From: Yinghuangia elevatio | GTDB taxonomy: Bacteria; Actinomycetota; Actinomycetes; Streptomycetales; Streptomycetaceae | NCBI RefSeq assembly: GCF_040649515.1 | Contig: NZ_JBEZFP010000222.1 | Coordinates: 1 to 9,304, forward strand | Direction: 5' to 3' | Length of the DNA: 9,304 nucleotides | In this document: positions 7,440 to 9,304 of the stretch, in pieces | Numbering within the stretch: position 1 is the first letter of the stretch | Layout of the letters: each line of letters begins with the position of its first letter | The notes under the pieces: model-generated | Told to the model about the DNA's origin: nothing | The model's input: only the letters and a program-made list of their open reading frames with translations | The model's database searches: none | Translations under genes and position numbers: made by a program

Positions 7440-8086
7440 TCCGCACCTCCCTACCAGCCCAAACCCACTCCCACCCCACCCACGTTGCACGCACCCCCAA
7501 ATTGCCCCCACCCCCACACGCCCGTCGCCCGAGACGCCACACTGTGCTGCGCCGACCAAGCCGAAGCCGCGACACGGGATGGCGGTGGTCCGAGTCATAC
7601 ACGGGCAACGCATCGGCGTCGACGCCAGGTTCGTGCGATGAAGCAGAGACTGTGCCACGACGGGTCGACGCCGACGGGGACGGGCCGCCGCGCGAACGTG
7701 CCGGGGCCGGGTGACAGGCCCGGGCGCAGGGACCGGGGGCGCTGTCGGGCGGACCCCGGGGACAGCCGAGGCCCCGACTGGTCCGTGCACCGCGCTTACG
7801 GAAGACCACCTCGGCAGCGATACATGTCCAACTAGCAGGCCGCGCCGCTGTTCCGACCAAGTCGACCACGACGCGCGAGCGGCGGCTCAGGGCGTACGCG
7901 GCGCGACGCACGAGTGCCGGCAGCCGGTTCGCGACGAGTACCCGGTGGGTCGATGCTCCACGGAACGGGCCCTCTGCCGCCAGGCCACAGTGCGTGTGTC
8001 ACGGGGTGTCGTGGCCGGATGATCGCGCCGAAGCCGGGGTGACGGGCGGGGTATGGGGCCCAGGAGCGCTGCCGGCCCGAACACAC
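7440..8086. other. Gene-free stretch upstream of the sigma factor
   Basis: No intact gene is supported here. The part nearest the sigma gene is its leader, with G-runs at 7458-7515. On the minus strand, around 7830-7960, a stretch without stops has GC-rich codon use (…VRRAAYALSRRSRVVVDLVG…), which may be an eroded coding fragment continuing the glycosyltransferase locus. I could not match it to a family. I could not identify a sigma-factor promoter with confidence. Confidence 0.45.
7458..7515 (-). promoter_or_regulatory. G-run cluster / putative G-quadruplex in the sigma-factor leader
   Basis: On the minus strand, the sense strand of the sigma gene, there are eight runs of three to five G. 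The five closest to the gene (7481 down to 7458) have loops of T, T, AGT and TTT, fitting the G3+N1-7 quadruplex rule. Three G5 runs lie further upstream (7515-7494). The cluster ends 4 bases before the AGGGAGG ribosome binding site (7453-7446), so a folded quadruplex could affect translation or transcription of the sigma factor. Folding is not shown by the sequence alone. Confidence 0.5.
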
Positions 8087-8262
8087 GAATGGTGCGACCA
8101 CCTTGAGGCCGGGGAACCGCAGGCCCAGGTGGTTCGCCAACATCTCGGGCACGCCTTCCGCGCCGCCGTAGAAGTACGACGTCCATCCGCGCTCCACCGC
8201 GCGGGCCAGCAGGTCGAGCATCAGGTCCGGCCCGGTCACCTGCCGCATGCCGGGCGCGCCCG
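8087..8262 (-). pseudogene. WecG/TagA/CpsF glycosyltransferase fragment
   Basis: WecG/TagA/CpsF enzymes add an amino-sugar residue to a lipid-linked sugar during teichoic acid, enterobacterial common antigen or capsule synthesis. Intact members have ~240 residues. Only ~58 are recognisable here: GAPGMRQVTGPDLM, then LLARAVERGWTSYFYGG, then LGLRFPGLKVVAPF, matching the start of the core domain, with the VTGPDLM and GG-containing motifs. The expected ~70 N-terminal residues are missing. Instead, sequence resembling the GAGCGAAGC repeat family starts at ~8308. The C-terminal half, with its conserved QExW-type region, is not found in any frame down to ~7830. The fragment has no credible start of its own and should be inactive. 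It suggests that the surface-glycan locus once reached to the tRNA side of the sigma genes, or that this piece came from rearrangement. Confidence 0.65.
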
Positions 8263-8646
8263 CGCGGGCCTGACCCGGCGAGCACGCTGCGCTGCAGGAC
8301 CGCCGGGGGAAATCCGGTGGCGATGAGCGAGACACCCTCGTCGATCCGTCTCACCGCAGCCCGAACTCAAGCACCTCTTGCACAAAGCGGCGAGCGAAGC
8401 GACGCCGCCAGCCCCTAGATGCAATGCCTCCGGCGACGAGCGTGACCGCCCCCGTCGATCAGCGAGCACCGCAGCCCGAGCTAAAGAGCTGACCGTCGAC
8501 GCCCCCGCGAAGGCCCCGGCTCGGTCCACGAACCAGGACGGGCACCACCACCAAAACCACGACCACGCCCAAGACGACGATGCAGCAGTCGACGGGCAGC
8601 GCCGTCACCGCGCCGCCCCCAGAAGGGTGAGCGAAGCGATGCCCAT

Positions 8647-8956
8647 CCCCCCGGAGCCAGGTTCAAGAAGGCGCGAGCGAAGCGATGCCGCCGGCCCGTG
8701 ATGCGATGCCTCCGGTGACGAGCGTGACCGTCTCCGTCGATCCGCAGTACGGCAGTCCCGAGCTCAAGGACTTCACTGCCAAAGAGGCGAGCGATGCCCG
8801 TCCCCCCGGAGCCAGGTTCAAGAAGGCGCGAGCGAAGCGAAGCCGCCGACCCGTGGATGGAATGCCTCCGACGACGAGCGTGACCGCCCCCGTGGATCCG
8901 CCGCACCGCAGTTTCGACCTCAAGGACTTCATCCCCAAAGCGGCGAGCGATGCTGC
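8647..8956. repeat. Two adjacent tandem units of 155 bases
   Basis: The first 39 bases of each unit, 8647-8685 and 8802-8840, are identical (beginning CCCCCCGGAGCCAGG and ending in GCGAGCGAAGCGA). The remaining ~116 bases align with scattered substitutions and small indels, so the local period is 155 at the start and 156 in the middle. This is direct evidence of duplication followed by drift. Confidence 0.85.
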
Positions 8957-9053
8957 CACCCGCAGCCCAACCTCAAGAGCTTCACTCCCAGAAGGGCGAG
9001 CGAAGCGATGCCCATTCAGAAGCGATGCCGCCACCCGCAGCCCAACCTCAAGA
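8955..9053. repeat. 24-base direct repeat, two copies 75 bases apart
   Basis: The same 24 bases (beginning GCCACCCGCAGCCC) occur at 8955-8978 and 9030-9053, each followed within ~40 bases by the GCGAGCGAAGCGA 13-mer (8996 and 9070). These are shorter derivatives of the array units. Confidence 0.8.
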
Positions 9054-9152
9054 ACTCACCCCCAAAGGGGCGAGCGAAGCGAAGCCCCCCACCGCGAGAT
9101 GGAGTGCCACGAGACGGAACAAGGGGGGTGCGGGTGGCGAAGCCCCCGCCAC

Positions 9153-9169
9153 GCGCGACGAAGTCGCGC
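9153..9169 (-). other. Small perfect hairpin downstream of the tRNA
   Basis: Arms GCGCGAC and GTCGCGC pair perfectly around a three-base loop. It lies 8 bases beyond the large hairpin in the direction of tRNA transcription, so it may assist termination or 3' processing. It may also be just a GC-rich coincidence. Confidence 0.3.
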
Positions 9170-9177
9170 AGAAATGA

Positions 9178-9223
9178 CCAAGGCCACCCAGTCTGCGCTT
9201 TTTGCAGACATGGGTGGCCTTGG
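9178..9223 (-). terminator. Long hairpin directly 3' of tRNA-Lys, likely terminator
   Basis: Arms of 13 bases (CCAAGGCCACCCA with its complement at 9211-9223) plus an inner 6-base arm (GTCTGC with GCAGAC) form a 19-pair stem with one bulged base and a 7-base loop. It starts 3 bases after the encoded CCA of the tRNA. The sequence after the stem on the minus strand (TCATTTCT) is only weakly T-rich. Position and stability favour transcription termination or 3'-end processing of the tRNA. Confidence 0.75.
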
Positions 9224-9226
9224 ACT

Positions 9227-9303
9227 TGGTGCGCCGCCAGGGACTCGAACCCCGGACCCGCTGATTAAGAGTCAGCTGCTCTAACCAACTGAGCTAGCGG
9301 CGC
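9227..9303 (-). tRNA. tRNA-Lys (anticodon CUU)
   Basis: On the minus strand the acceptor arms GCGCCGC (9303-9297) and GCGGCGC (9237-9231) pair over 7 bases. The D-arm is GCTC…GAGC with AGTTGGTTA in the loop. The anticodon arm is GCTGA-CTCTTAA-TCAGC, giving anticodon CTT for lysine AAG codons. The T-arm is CGGGG-TTCGAGT-CCCTG. A discriminator A at 9230 is followed by an encoded CCA (9229-9227). All arms pair and the length is 74 bases without CCA. The promoter lies outside the window. Confidence 0.97.
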
Positions 9304-9304
9304 G

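Larger units (their letters stand above)
8308..9090. repeat. Degenerate repeat array based on GCGAGCGAAGCGA
   Basis: The 13-mer GCGAGCGAAGCGA occurs exactly at 8390, 8673, 8828, 8996 and 9070, with a one-base variant at 8627. Between these lie other recurring words: CGACGAGCGTGACCG or close forms (8436, 8715, 8872), CGTCGATCCG or close forms (8340, 8737, 8892), and CTCAAGGACTTCA (8763, 8919). Together they form units of ~155 bases, complete at 8647-8801 and 8802-8956 and partial elsewhere. About 8506-8620 is a non-repeat interruption. Long reading frames on both strands are most likely artefacts of composition: no frame runs through all units and no protein family is recognisable. The array fills the space between the tRNA and the WecG fragment. 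Confidence 0.75.

Noticed and set aside
6114..7835. 573-codon plus-strand open frame over the DUF4232 and sigma genes
   Set aside because: Antisense to two well-supported genes. No family-like motif and extreme Arg/Gly content.
8308..9090. CRISPR array
   Set aside because: The repeat is only 13 bases, spacing is irregular (43-283 bases), and the intervening sequences are themselves related. No cas genes are present.
8685..9284. 199-codon plus-strand open frame through the repeat array into the tRNA
   Set aside because: Runs through repeats, the terminator hairpin and most of the tRNA complement. Its C-terminal text is the usual artefact of translating a tRNA antisense.

Overview
The window looks like a GC-rich actinobacterial chromosome, most likely Streptomyces or a close relative. 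The support is the strong G/C bias at third codon positions, GTG and TTG starts, a SigE-family sigma factor followed by a membrane-anchored DUF4232 protein, an actinobacterial-type Stealth protein, and a secreted PIG-L deacetylase with a beta-propeller tail. This assignment is an inference from gene content and composition.

Layout. (1) 1-1347, minus strand: the first ~449 codons of a Stealth-family sugar-phosphate transferase, running off the left edge. (2) 1348-1565: a divergent intergenic region. (3) 1566-3677, plus strand: an intact Tat-exported PIG-L deacetylase with a C-terminal propeller. (4) 3733-4994, plus strand: a multi-pass membrane protein resembling a GT-C glycosyltransferase, split by a one-base frameshift near 4046. 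(5) 4852-5640, minus strand: an acyltransferase-3 (OafA-like) pseudogene with a frameshift and two apparent internal deletions. Its tail overlaps the tail of gene 4 on the opposite strand. (6) 5641-5972: no gene seen. (7) 5973-7439, minus strand: a two-gene unit with the sigma factor (TTG start) first and the DUF4232 protein second. The sigma leader carries eight G-runs and a strong putative G-quadruplex. (8) 7440-8086: no intact gene. (9) 8087-8262, minus strand: a short WecG/TagA/CpsF glycosyltransferase remnant. (10) 8308-9090: a degenerate repeat array built on the 13-mer GCGAGCGAAGCGA. (11) 9178-9303: a tRNA-Lys(CUU) gene on the minus strand followed by a long hairpin.

Functionally, items 1, 3, 4, 5 and 9 all belong to families that build or modify surface glycans: sugar-phosphate transfer, N-deacetylation, a lipid-linked-sugar type transferase, O-acylation, and WecG-type glycosyl transfer. 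The region therefore reads as a surface polysaccharide locus. Three of the five members are broken, so the locus appears to be decaying or to vary between strains, and it lies beside a tRNA gene and a repeat array. The sigma/DUF4232 pair is a separate, apparently intact regulatory unit. I see no integrase, insertion sequence, CRISPR array or complete novel system.
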